NCBI GenBank assembly: GCA_028673005.1
Contig: CM054115.1
Location: 2,976,001 to 3,040,000 of the forward strand
Reading direction: 5' to 3'
Origin: Tanypteryx hageni
Taxonomy: Eukaryota; Arthropoda; Insecta; Odonata; Petaluridae
Length of the DNA: 64,000 nt
In this document: piece after piece, positions 26,727 to 39,704 of the stretch
Layout of the letters: the number at the start of each line of letters is the position of its first letter
How positions within the stretch are numbered: the stretch's first letter is position 1
Position numbers and translations under genes: made by a program
Notes under the pieces: generated by a model
The model's database searches: none
What the model was told of the DNA's origin: nothing
Seen by the model: only the letters and a program-made list of their open reading frames with translations

Positions 26727-29700
26727 AAGTGATAGAGGGAGGAACGATAGTAGAGGAGGCGATAGAGGGAGGAACGATCGAGGTGGAGGCGATAGACGGA
26801 GGAACGATAGAGGTGGAGGCTATAGAGTGGAGAATGTTTAGGGGGAAGCGATAGAGGGAGGAACGATAGTAGAGGATGCGATAGAATGAGGAACAATCGA
26901 GGTGGAGGCGATATACGGAGGAACGATAGAGGTGGAGGCTATAGAGTGGAGAATGGTAATGGGGGAAGCGATAGAATGAGGAACGATAGTAGAGGAGGCG
27001 ATAGAGGGAGGAACGAACGAGGTGGAGGCGATAGACGGAGGAACGATAGAGGTGGAGGCTATAGAGTAGAGAATGGGAGTGGGGAAGAGATAGAGGGAGT
27101 AACGATAGTAGAGGAGGCGATAGAGGGAGGAACGATCGACGTGGAGGCGATAGACGGAGGAACAATAGAGTTGGAGGCTATAGAGTGGAGAATGGTAGTG
27201 GGGGAAGCGATAGAGGGAGGAACGATAGTAGAGGATTCGATAGAGGGAGGAACGATTGAGGTGGAGGCGATAGACGTAGGAACGATAGAGGTGGAGGCTA
27301 TAGAGTGGAGAATGGTAGTGGGGGAAGCGATAGAGGGAGGAACAATAGTAGAGGATGCGATAGAGTGAGGAACGATCAAGGTGGAGGCGATAGACGGAGG
27401 AACGATAGAGGTGGAGGCTATAGAGTGGAAAATGGTAGTGGGGGAAGAGATAGAGGGATGAACGATAGTAGAGGAGGCGATAGAGGGAGGAACGATCGAG
27501 GTGGAGGCGATAGACGGAGGAAAGATAGAGGTGGAGGCTATAGAGTTAAGAATGGTAGTGGGGGAAGCGATAGAGGGAGGAACGATAATAGAGAATGCGA
27601 TAGAGGGAGGAACGATCGAGGTGGAGGCGATAGACGGAGGAACGATGGAGGTGGAGGCTATAGAGTGGAGAATGGTAGTGGGGGATGCGATAGAGGAGGA
27701 ATGATACTAGAGGATGCGATTGAGGGAGAAACGATCGAGGTTGAGGCGATAGACGGAGGAACGATAGAGGTGGAGGCTATAGAGTGGAGAATGGTAATGG
27801 GGGAAGCGATAGAATGATGAACGATAGTAGAGGTGGCGATAGAGGGAGGAACGATCGAGGTAGAGGCGATAGACGGAGGAACGATAGTAGAGGAGGCGAT
27901 AGAGAGAGGAACGATCTAGGTGGAGGCGATAGACGGAGGAACGATAGAGGTGGAGGCTATAGAGTGGAGAATGTTTAGTGGGGAAGCGATAGAGGGAGGA
28001 ACGATAGTAGAGGATGCGATAGAATGAGGAACGATCGAGGTGGAGGCGATAGACGGAGGAACGATAGAGGTGGAGGCTATAGAGTGGAGAATGGTAATGG
28101 GGGAAGCGATAGAATGAGGAACGATAGTAGAGGAGGCGATAGAGGGAGGAACGAACGAGGTGGAGGCGATAGACGGAGGAACGATAGAGGTGGAGGCTAT
28201 AGAGTGGAGAATGGTAGTGGAGGAAGCGATAGAGGGAGGAACGATAGTAGAGGATGCGATAGAGGGAGGAACGATCGAGGTGGAGGCGATAGACAGAGGA
28301 ACGATAGAGGTGGAGCCTATAGAGTGAAAAATGGTAGTGGGGGAAGAGATAGAGGGATGAACGATAGTAGAGGAGGCGATTGAGGGAGGAACGATCGATG
28401 TGGATGCGATAGACGGAGGAATAATAGAGGTGGAGGCTATAGAGTGGAGAACGGTAGTGGGGGAAGCGATAGAGGGAGGAACGAAAGTAGAGGATGCGCT
28501 AGAGTGAGGAACGATCTAGGTGGAGGCGATAGACGGAGGAACGATAGAGGTGGAGGCTATAGAGTGGAAAATGGTATTGGGGGAAGCGATAGAGGGAGGA
28601 ACAATAGTAGAGAATGCGATAGAGGGAGGAACGATCGAGGTGGAGGCGACAGACGAAGGAACGATAGAGGTGGAGTCTATAGAGTGGAGAATGGTAGTGG
28701 GGGAAGCGATAGAGGGAGGAACGATCGAGGTGGAAGCTATAGAGTGGAGAATGGTAGTGGGGGAAGCGATAGAGGGAGGAACGATAGTAGAGAATGCGAT
28801 AGAGGGAGGAACGATCGAGGTGGAGGCGACAGACAAAGGAACGATAGAGGTGGAGTCTATAGAGTGGAGAATGGTAGTGGGGGAAGCGATAGAGGGAGGA
28901 ACGATCGAGGTGGAGGCGAAAGACGGAGGAACGATAGAGGTGGAGGCTATAGAGTGGAGAATGGTAGTGGGGGAAGCGATAGAGGGGGGAACGATAGTAA
29001 AAGAGGCGATAGAGGGAGGAACGATCGAGGTGGAGGCGATAGACGGAGGAACGATAGAGGTGGAGTCTATAGAGTGGAGAATGTTTAGGGGGGGAAGCGA
29101 TAGAGGGAGGAACGATAGTTGAGGATGCGATAGAATGAGGAACGATCGAGGTGGAGGCGATAGACGGAGGAACGATAGAGGTGGAGGCTATAGAGTGGAG
29201 AATGGTAATGGGGGAAGCGATAGAATGAGGAACGATAGTGGAGGAGGCGATAGAGGGAGGAACGAACGAGGTGGAGGCGATAGACGGAGGAACGATAGAG
29301 GTGGAGTCTATAGAGTGGAGAATGGTAGTGGGGGAAGCGATAGAGGGAGGAACGATAGTAGAGGAGGCGATAGAGTGAGGAACGATCGAGGTGGAGGCGA
29401 AAGACGGAGGAACGATAGAGGTGGAGGCTATAGAGTGGAGAATGTTTAGGGGGGGAAGCGATAGAGGGGGGAACGATAGTAGAGGATGCGATAGAATGAG
29501 GAACGATCGAAGTGGAGGCGATAGACGGAGGAACGATAGCGGTGGAGGCTAAAGAGTGGAGAATGGTAATGGGGGAAGCGATAGAATGAGGAACGATAGT
29601 AGAGGATGCGATAGAATGAGGAACGATCGAGGTGGAGGCGATAGACGGAGGAACGATAGAGGTGGAGGCTATAGAGTGGAGAATGGTAATGGGGGAAGCG

Positions 29701-31240
29701 ATAGAATGAGGAACGATAGTAGAGGAGGCGATAGAGGGAGGAACGAACGAGGCGGAGGCGATAGACGGAGGAACGATAGAGGTGGAGGTTATAGAGTAGA
29801 GAATGGGAGTGAAGGAAGAGATAGAGGGAGGAACGGTAGTAGAGGAGGCGATAGAGGGAGGAACGATCGACGTGGAGGCGATAGACGGAGGAACGATAGA
29901 GTTGGAGGTTATAGAGTGGAGAATGGTAGTGGGGGAAGCGATAGAGGAGGAATGATAGTAGAGGATGCGATAGAGGGAGGAACGATCGAGGTTGAGGCGA
30001 TAGACGGAGGAACGATAGAGGTGGAGGCTATAGAGTGGAGAATGGTTAGGGGGGACGCGATAGAGGGAGGAACGATAGTAGAGGATGCGATAGAGTGAGG
30101 AACGATCGAGGTGGAGGCGATAGACGGAGGAACGATAGAGGTGGAGGCTATAGAGTGGAAAATGGTAGTGGGGGAAGAGATAGAGGGATGAACGATAGTA
30201 GAGGAGGCGATAGAGGGAGGAACGATCGAGGTGGAGGCGATAGACGGAGGAAAGATAGAGGTGGAGGCTATAGAGTGGAGAATGGTAGTGGGGGAAGCGA
30301 TAGAGGGAGGAACGATAGTAGAGAATGCGATAGAGGGAGGAACGATCGAGGTGGAGGCGATAGACGGAGGAACGATGGAGGTGGAGGCTATAGATTGGAG
30401 AATGGTAGTGGGGGATGCGATAGAGGGAGGAACGATAGTTGAGGATGCGATAGAGAGAGGAACGATCGAGGTGGAGGCGATAGACGGAGGAACGATAGAG
30501 GTGGAGGCGATAGACGGAGGAACGATAGAGGTGGAGGCTATAGAGTGGAGAATGGTAGTGGGGGAAGCGATAGAGGAGGAATGATAGTAGAGGATGCGAT
30601 AGAGGGAGGAACGATAGAGGTGGAGGCTATAGAGTGGAGAATGGTAGTGGGGGAAGCGATAGAGGAGAAATGATAGTAGAGGATGCGATAGAGGGAGGAA
30701 CGAACGAGGTGGAGGCGATAGACGGAGGAACGATAGAGGTGGAGGCTATAGAGTGGAGAATGGTAGTGGGGGAAGCGATAGAGGGAGGAACGATAGTAGA
30801 GGAGGCGATTGAGTGAGGAACGATCGAGGTGGAGGCGAAAGACGGAGGAACGATAGAGGTGGAGGCTATAGAGTGGAGAATGTTTAGGGGGGGAAGCGAT
30901 AGAGGGAGAACGATAGTAGAGGATGCGATAGAATGAGGAACGATCGAAGTGGAGGCGATAGACGGAGGAACGATAGAGGTGGAGGCTATAGAGTGGAGAA
31001 TGGTAGTGGGGGAAGCGATAGAGGGAGGTACGATAGTAGAGAGGCGAAAGAGGGAGGAACGATCGAGGTGGAGGCGATAGACGGAGGAACGATAGAGGTG
31101 GAGGGTATAGAGTGGAGAATGGTAGTGGGGGAAGTGATAGAGGGAGGAACGATACTAGAGGAGGCGATAAAGGGAGGAACGATCGAGGTGGAGGCGATAG
31201 ACGGAGGAACGATAGAGGTGGAGGCTATAGAGTGGAGAAT

Positions 31241-34200
31241 GTTTAGGGGGGAAGCGATAGAGGGAGGAACGATAGTAGAGGATGCGATAGAATGAGGAAC
31301 GATCGAGGTGGAGGCGATAGACGGAGGAACGATAGAGGTGGAGGCTATAGAGTGGAGAATGGTAATGGGGGAAGCGATAGAATGAGGAACGATAGTAGAG
31401 GAGGCGATAGAGGGAGGAACGAACGAGGCGGAGGCGATAGACGGAGGAACGATAGAGGTGGAGGTTATAGAGTAGAGAATGGGAGTGAAGGAAGAGATAG
31501 AGGGAGGAACGGTAGTAGAGGAGGCGATAGAGGGAGGAACGATCGACGTGGAGGCGATAGACGGAGGAACGATAGAGTTGGAGGTTATAGAGTGGAGAAT
31601 GGTAGTGGGGGAAGCGATAGAGGAGGAATGATAGTAGAGGATGCGATAGAGGGAGGAACGATCGAGGTTGAGGCGATAGACGGAGGAACGATAGAGGTGG
31701 AGGCTATAGAGTGGAGAATGGTTAGGGGGGGACGCGATAGAGGGAGGAACGATAGTAGAGGATGCGATAGAGTGAGGAACGATAGAGGTGGAGGCGATAG
31801 ACGGAGGTTCGATAGAGGTGGAGTCTATAGAGTGGAAAATGGTACTGGGGGAAGAGATAGAGCGATGAACGATAGTAGAGGAGGCGATAGAGGGAGGAAC
31901 GATCGATGTGGAGGCGATAGACGGAGGAACGATATAGGTGGAGGCTATAGAGTGGAGAATGGTAGTTGGGGAAGCGATAGAGGGAGGAACGATAGTAGAG
32001 GATGCGATAGAGGGAGGAACGATCGAGCTGGAGGCGATAGACGGAGGAACGATAGAGTTGGAGGCTATAGAGTGGAGAATGTTTAGGGGGGGAAGCGATA
32101 GAGGGAGGAACGAAAGTAGAAGAGGCGATAGAGGGTGGAACGATCGAGGTGGAGGCGATAGACGGAGGAACGATAGAGGTGGAGGCTATAGAGTGGAGAA
32201 TGGTAATGGGGGAAGCGATAGAATGAGGAACGATGGTAGAGGAGGCGATAGAGGGAGGAACGAACGAGGTGGAGGCGATAGACGGAGGAACGATAGAGGT
32301 GGAGGCTATAGAGTGGAGAATGGTAGTGGGGGAAGCGATAGAGGGAGGAACGATAGTAGAGGAGGCGATTGAGTGAGGAACGATCGAGGTGGAGGCGAAA
32401 GACGGAAGAACGATAGAGGTGGAGGCTTTAGAGTGGAGAATGTTTAGGGGGGGAAGCGATAGAGGGAGGAACGATAGTAGAGGATGCGATAGAATGAGGA
32501 ACGATCGAGGTGGAGGCGATAGACAGAGGAACGATAGAGGTGGAGCCTATAGAGTGAAAAATGGTAGTGGGGGAAGAGATAGAGGGATGAACGATAGTAG
32601 AGGAGGCGATTGAGGGAGGAACGATCGATGTGGATGCGATAGACGGAGGAATAATAGAGGTGGAGGCTATAGAGTGGAGAACGGTAGTGGGGGAAGCGAT
32701 AGAGGGAGGAACGAAAGTAGAGGATGCGCTAGAGTGAGGAACGATCTAGGTGGAGGCGATAGACGGAGGAACGATAGAGGTGGAGGCTATAGAGTGGAAA
32801 ATGGTATTGGGGGAAGCGATAGAGGGAGGAACGATAGTAGAGAATGCGATAGAGGGAGGAACGATCGAGGTGGAGGCGACAGACGAAGGAACGATAGAGG
32901 TGGAGTCTATAGAGTGGAGAATGGTAGTGGGGGAAGCGATAGAGGGAGGAACGATCGAGGTGGAAGCTATAGAGTGGAGAATGGTAGTGGGGGAAGCGAT
33001 AGAGGGAGGAACGATAGTAGAGAATGCGATAGAGGGAGGAACGATCGAGGTGGAGGCGACAGACGAAGGAACGATAGAGGTGGAGTCTATAGAGTGGAGA
33101 ATGGTAGTGGGGGAAGCGATAGAGGGAGGAACGATCGAGGTGGAGGCGAAAGACGGAGGAACGATAGAGGTGGAGGCTATAGAGTGGAGAATGGTAGTGG
33201 GGGAAGCGATAGAGGGGGGAACGATAGTAAAAGAGGCGATAGAGGGAGGAACGATCGAGGTGGAGGCGATAGACGGAGGAACGATAGAGGTGGAGTCTAT
33301 AGAGTGGAGAATGTTTAGGGGGGGAAGCGATAGAGGGAGGAACGATAGTTGAGGATGCGATAGAATGAGGAACGATCGAGGTGGAGGCGATAGACGGAGG
33401 AACGATAGAGGTGGAGGCTATAGAGTGGAGAATGGTAATGGGGGAAGCGATAGAATGAGGAACGATAGTGGAGGAGGCGATAGAGGGAGGAACGAACGAG
33501 GTGGAGGCGATAGACGGAGGAACGATAGAGGTGGAGTCTATAGAGTGGAGAATGGTAGTGGGGGAAGCGATAGAGGGAGGAACGATAGTAGAGGAGGCGA
33601 TAGAGTGAGGAACGATCGAGGTGGAGGCGAAAGACGGAGGAACGATAGAGGTGGAGGCTATAGAGTGGAGAATGTTTAGGGGGGGAAGCGATAGAGGGGG
33701 GAACGATAGTAGAGGATGCGATAGAATGAGGAACGATCGAAGTGGAGGCGATAGACGGAGGAACGATAGCGGTGGAGGCTAAAGAGTGGAGAATGGTAAT
33801 GGGGGAAGCGATAGAATGAGGAACGATAGTAGAGGATGCGATAGAATGAGGAACGATCGAGGTGGAGGCGATAGACGGAGGAACGATAGAGGTGGAGGCT
33901 ATAGAGTGGAGAATGGTAATGGGGGAAGCGATAGAATGAGGAACGATAGTAGAGGAGGCGATAGAGGGAGGAACGAACGAGGCGGAGGCGATAGACGGAG
34001 GAACGATAGAGGTGGAGGTTATAGAGTAGAGAATGGGAGTGAAGGAAGAGATAGAGGGAGGAACGGTAGTAGAGGAGGCGATAGAGGGAGGAACGATCGA
34101 CGTGGAGGCGATAGACGGAGGAACGATAGAGTTGGAGGTTATAGAGTGGAGAATGGTAGTGGGGGAAGCGATAGAGGAGGAATGATAGTAGAGGATGCGA

Positions 34201-35472
34201 TAGAGGGAGGAACGATCGAGGTTGAGGCGATAGACGGAGGAACGATAGAGGTGGAGGCTATAGAGTGGAGAATGGTTAGGGGGGGACGCGATAGAGGGAG
34301 GAACGATAGTAGAGGATGCGATAGAGTGAGGAACGATCGAGGTGGAGGCGATAGACGGAGGAACGATAGAGGTGGAGGCTATAGAGTGGAAAATGGTAGT
34401 GGGGGAAGAGATAGAGGGATGAACGATAGTAGAGGAGGCGATAGAGGGAGGAACGATCGAGGTGGAGGCGATAGACGGAGGAAAGATAGAGGTGGAGGCT
34501 ATAGAGTGGAGAATGGTAGTGGGGGAAGCGATAGAGGGAGGAACGATAGTAGAGAATGCGATAGAGGGAGGAACGATCGAGGTGGAGGCGATAGACGGAG
34601 GAACGATGGAGGTGGAGGCTATAGATTGGAGAATGGTAGTGGGGGATGCGATAGAGGGAGGAACGATAGTTGAGGATGCGATAGAGAGAGGAACGATCGA
34701 GGTGGAGGCGATAGACGGAGGAACGATAGAGGTGGAGGCGATAGACGGAGGAACGATAGAGGTGGAGGCTATAGAGTGGAGAATGGTAGTGGGGGAAGCG
34801 ATAGAGGAGGAATGATAGTAGAGGATGCGATAGAGGGAGGAACGATAGAGGTGGAGGCTATAGAGTGGAGAATGGTAGTGGGGGAAGCGATAGAGGAGAA
34901 ATGATAGTAGAGGATGCGATAGAGGGAGGAACGAACGAGGTGGAGGCGATAGACGGAGGAACGATAGAGGTGGAGGCTATAGAGTGGAGAATGGTAGTGG
35001 GGGAAGCGATAGAGGGAGGAACGATAGTAGAGGAGGCGATTGAGTGAGGAACGATCGAGGTGGAGGCGAAAGACGGAGGAACGATAGAGGTGGAGGCTAT
35101 AGAGTGGAGAATGTTTAGGGGGGGAAGCGATAGAGGGAGAACGATAGTAGAGGATGCGATAGAATGAGGAACGATCGAAGTGGAGGCGATAGACGGAGGA
35201 ACGATAGAGGTGGAGGCTATAGAGTGGAGAATGGTAGTGGGGGAAGCGATAGAGGGAGGTACGATAGTAGAGAGGCGAAAAGAGGGAGGAACGATCGAGG
35301 TGGAGGCGATAGACGGAGGAACGATAGAGGTGGAGGGTATAGAGTGGAGAATGGTAGTGGGGGAAGTGATAGAGGGAGGAACGATACTAGAGGAGGCGAT
35401 AAAGGGAGGAACGATCGAGGTGGAGGCGATAGACGGAGGAACGATAGAGGTGGAGGCTATAGAGTGGAGAAT
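31241..35472 (+). repeat. Module A2, A-type higher-order repeat (4,232 bp)
   Basis: Marker spacings are 840, 361, 871, 361, 1439 and 360. It is collinear with A1 at offset 11964 until about 35280, where GCGAAAGAGG has become GCGAAAAGAGG, a one-base homopolymer gain seen in no other copy. With A3 it shares a G-to-A change at 32407/36640 (GACGGAAGAACG) that A1 and the B modules lack. A2 and A3 are therefore sister copies from a local tandem duplication. Confidence 0.9.
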
Positions 35473-38400
35473 GTTTAGGGGGGAAGCGATAGAGGGAGGA
35501 ACGATAGTAGAGGATGCGATAGAATGAGGAACGATCGAGGTGGAGGCGATAGACGGAGGAACGATAGAGGTGGAGGCTATAGAGTGGAGAATGGTAATGG
35601 GGGAAGCGATAGAATGAGGAACGATAGTAGAGGAGGCGATAGAGGGAGGAACGAACGAGGCGGAGGCGATAGACGGAGGAACGATAGAGGTGGAGGTTAT
35701 AGAGTAGAGAATGGGAGTGAAGGAAGAGATAGAGGGAGGAACGGTAGTAGAGGAGGCGATAGAGGGAGGAACGATCGACGTGGAGGCGATAGACGGAGGA
35801 ACGATAGAGTTGGAGGTTATAGAGTGGAGAATGGTAGTGGGGGAAGCGATAGAGGAGGAATGATAGTAGAGGATGCGATAGAGGGAGGAACGATCGAGGT
35901 TGAGGCGATAGACGGAGGAACGATAGAGGTGGAGGCTATAGAGTGGAGAATGGTTAGGGGGGGGACGCGATAGAGGGAGGAACGATAGTAGAGGATGCGA
36001 TAGAGTGAGGAACGATAGAGGTGGAGGCGATAGACGGAGGTTCGATAGAGGTGGAGTCTATAGAGTGGAAAATGGTACTGGGGGAAGAGATAGAGCGATG
36101 AACGATAGTAGAGGAGGCGATAGAGGGAGGAACGATCGATGTGGAGGCGATAGACGGAGGAACGATATAGGTGGAGGCTATAGAGTGGAGAATGGTAGTT
36201 GGGGAAGCGATAGAGGGAGGAACGATAGTAGAGGATGCGATAGAGGGAGGAACGATCGAGCTGGAGGCGATAGACGGAGGAACGATAGAGTTGGAGGCTA
36301 TAGAGTGGAGAATGTTTAGGGGGGGAAGCGATAGAGGGAGGAACGAAAGTAGAAGAGGCGATAGAGGGTGGAACGATCGAGGTGGAGGCGATAGACGGAG
36401 GAACGATAGAGGTGGAGGCTATAGAGTGGAGAATGGTAATGGGGGAAGCGATAGAATGAGGAACGATGGTAGAGGAGGCGATAGAGGGAGGAACGAACGA
36501 GGTGGAGGCGATAGACGGAGGAACGATAGAGGTGGAGGCTATAGAGTGGAGAATGGTAGTGGGGGAAGCGATAGAGGGAGGAACGATAGTAGAGGAGGCG
36601 ATTGAGTGAGGAACGATCGAGGTGGAGGCGAAAGACGGAAGAACGATAGAGGTGGAGGCTTTAGAGTGGAGAATGTTTAGGGGGGAAGCGATAGAGGGAG
36701 GAACGATAGTAGAGGATGCGATAGAATGAGGAACGATCGAGGTGGAGGCGATAGACAGAGGAACGATAGAGGTGGAGCCTATAGAGTGAAAAATGGTAGT
36801 GGGGGAAGAGATAGAGGGATGAACGATAGTAGAGGAGGCGATTGAGGGAGGAACGATCGATGTGGATGCGATAGACGGAGGAATAATAGAGGTGGAGGCT
36901 ATAGAGTGGAGAACGGTAGTGGGGGAAGCGATAGAGGGAGGAACGAAAGTAGAGGATGCGCTAGAGTGAGGAACGATCTAGGTGGAGGCGATAGACGGAG
37001 GAACGATAGAGGTGGAGGCTATAGAGTGGAAAATGGTATTGGGGGAAGCGATAGAGGGAGGAACGATAGTAGAGAATGCGATAGAGGGAGGAACGATCGA
37101 GGTGGAGGCGACAGACGAAGGAACGATAGAGGTGGAGTCTATAGAGTGGAGAATGGTAGTGGGGGAAGCGATAGAGGGAGGAACGATCGAGGTGGAAGCT
37201 ATAGAGTGGAGAATGGTAGTGGGGGGAAGCGATAGAGGGAGGAACGATAGTAGAGAATGCGATAGAGGGAGGAACGATCGAGGTGGAGGCGACAGACGAA
37301 GGAACGATAGAGGTGGAGTCTATAGAGTGGAGAATGGTAGTGGGGGAAGCGATAGAGGGAGGAACGATCGAGGTGGAGGCGAAAGACGGAGGAACGATAG
37401 AGGTGGAGGCTATAGAGTGGAGAATGGTAGTGGGGGAAGCGATAGAGGGGGGAACGATAGTAAAAGAGGCGATAGAGGGAGGAACGATCGAGGTGGAGGC
37501 GATAGACGGAGGAACGATAGAGGTGGAGTCTATAGAGTGGAGAATGTTTAGGGGGGGAAGCGATAGAGGGAGGAACGATAGTTGAGGATGCGATAGAATG
37601 AGGAACGATCGAGGTGGAGGCGATAGACGGAGGAACGATAGAGGTGGAGGCTATAGAGTGGAGAATGGTAATGGGGGAAGCGATAGAATGAGGAACGATA
37701 GTGGAGGAGGCGATAGAGGGAGGAACGAACGAGGTGGAGGCGATAGACGGAGGAACGATAGAGGTGGAGTCTATAGAGTGGAGAATGGTAGTGGGGGAAG
37801 CGATAGAGGGAGGAACGATAGTAGAGGAGGCGATAGAGTGAGGAACGATCGAGGTGGAGGCGAAAGACGGAGGAACGATAGAGGTGGAGGCTATAGAGTG
37901 GAGAATGTTTAGGGGGGGAAGCGATAGAGGGGGGAACGATAGTAGAGGATGCGATAGAATGAGGAACGATCGAAGTGGAGGCGATAGACGGAGGAACGAT
38001 AGCGGTGGAGGCTAAAGAGTGGAGAATGGTAATGGGGGAAGCGATAGAATGAGGAACGATAGTAGAGGATGCGATAGAATGAGGAACGATCGAGGTGGAG
38101 GCGATAGACGGAGGAACGATAGAGGTGGAGGCTATAGAGTGGAGAATGGTAATGGGGGAAGCGATAGAATGAGGAACGATAGTAGAGGAGGCGATAGAGG
38201 GAGGAACGAACGAGGCGGAGGCGATAGACGGAGGAACGATAGAGGTGGAGGTTATAGAGTAGAGAATGGGAGTGAAGGAAGAGATAGAGGGAGGAACGGT
38301 AGTAGAGGAGGCGATAGAGGGAGGAACGATCGACGTGGAGGCGATAGACGGAGGAACGATAGAGTTGGAGGTTATAGAGTGGAGAATGGTAGTGGGGGAA

Positions 38401-39704
38401 GCGATAGAGGAGGAATGATAGTAGAGGATGCGATAGAGGGAGGAACGATCGAGGTTGAGGCGATAGACGGAGGAACGATAGAGGTGGAGGCTATAGAGTG
38501 GAGAATGGTTAGGGGGGGACGCGATAGAGGGAGGAACGATAGTAGAGGATGCGATAGAGTGAGGAACGATCGAGGTGGAGGCGATAGACGGAGGAACGAT
38601 AGAGGTGGAGGCTATAGAGTGGAAAATGGTAGTGGGGGAAGAGATAGAGGGATGAACGATAGTAGAGGAGGCGATAGAGGGAGGAACGATCGAGGTGGAG
38701 GCGATAGACGGAGGAAAGATAGAGGTGGAGGCTATAGAGTGGAGAATGGTAGTGGGGGAAGCGATAGAGGGAGGAACGATAGTAGAGAATGCGATAGAGG
38801 GAGGAACGATCGAGGTGGAGGCGATAGACGGAGGAACGATGGAGGTGGAGGCTATAGATTGGAGAATGGTAGTGGGGGATGCGATAGAGGGAGGAACGAT
38901 AGTTGAGGATGCGATAGAGAGAGGAACGATCGAGGTGGAGGCGATAGACGGAGGAACGATAGAGGTGGAGGCGATAGACGGAGGAACGATAGAGGTGGAG
39001 GCTATAGAGTGGAGAATGGTAGTGGGGGAAGCGATAGAGGAGGAATGATAGTAGAGGATGCGATAGAGGGAGGAACGATAGAGGTGGAGGCTATAGAGTG
39101 GAGAATGGTAGTGGGGGAAGCGATAGAGGAGAAATGATAGTAGAGGATGCGATAGAGGGAGGAACGAACGAGGTGGAGGCGATAGACGGAGGAACGATAG
39201 AGGTGGAGGCTATAGAGTGGAGAATGGTAGTGGGGGAAGCGATAGAGGGAGGAACGATAGTAGAGGAGGCGATTGAGTGAGGAACGATCGAGGTGGAGGC
39301 GAAAGACGGAGGAACGATAGAGGTGGAGGCTATAGAGTGGAGAATGTTTAGGGGGGGAAGCGATAGAGGGAGAACGATAGTAGAGGATGCGATAGAATGA
39401 GGAACGATCGAAGTGGAGGCGATAGACGGAGGAACGATAGAGGTGGAGGCTATAGAGTGGAGAATGGTAGTGGGGGAAGCGATAGAGGGAGGTACGATAG
39501 TAGAGAGGCGAAAGAGGGAGGAACGATCGAGGTGGAGGCGATAGACGGAGGAACGATAGAGGTGGAGGGTATAGAGTGGAGAATGGTAGTGGGGGAAGTG
39601 ATAGAGGGAGGAACGATACTAGAGGAGGCGATAAAGGGAGGAACGATCGAGGTGGAGGCGATAGACGGAGGAACGATAGAGGTGGAGGCTATAGAGTGGA
39701 GAAT
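35473..39704 (+). repeat. Module A3, A-type higher-order repeat (4,232 bp)
   Basis: Marker spacings are 841, 361, 871, 361, 1439 and 359. It aligns with A2 at 4231-4233 bp. Three homopolymer changes are private to this copy: eight G instead of seven near 35951, six G instead of seven at the marker at 36675, and six G instead of five near 37221. Each changes the local reading frame, which is why open frames break here but not in sister copies. Together with the extra A at 35280, four such changes lie within 2 kb, which makes base-calling error a serious alternative. Confidence 0.88.

Larger units (their letters stand above)
23508..31240 (+). repeat. Module B2, reference B-type higher-order repeat (7,733 bp)
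   Basis: Marker spacings are 840, 361, 990, 361, 240, 535, 1138, 1110, 361, 1438 and 359. This is the only complete, unduplicated B module in the window, so it serves as the reference. It carries the doubled ATATGC monomer (25457-25516), the off-register 55-bp segment (26672-26726), a five-G marker (26835) and the marker variant GTTTAGTGGGG (27973). One private change is visible: the marker at 25699 reads GTTTAAGG. A1 plus B2 forms an 11,964-bp compound unit whose next copy begins at 31241. Confidence 0.9.
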
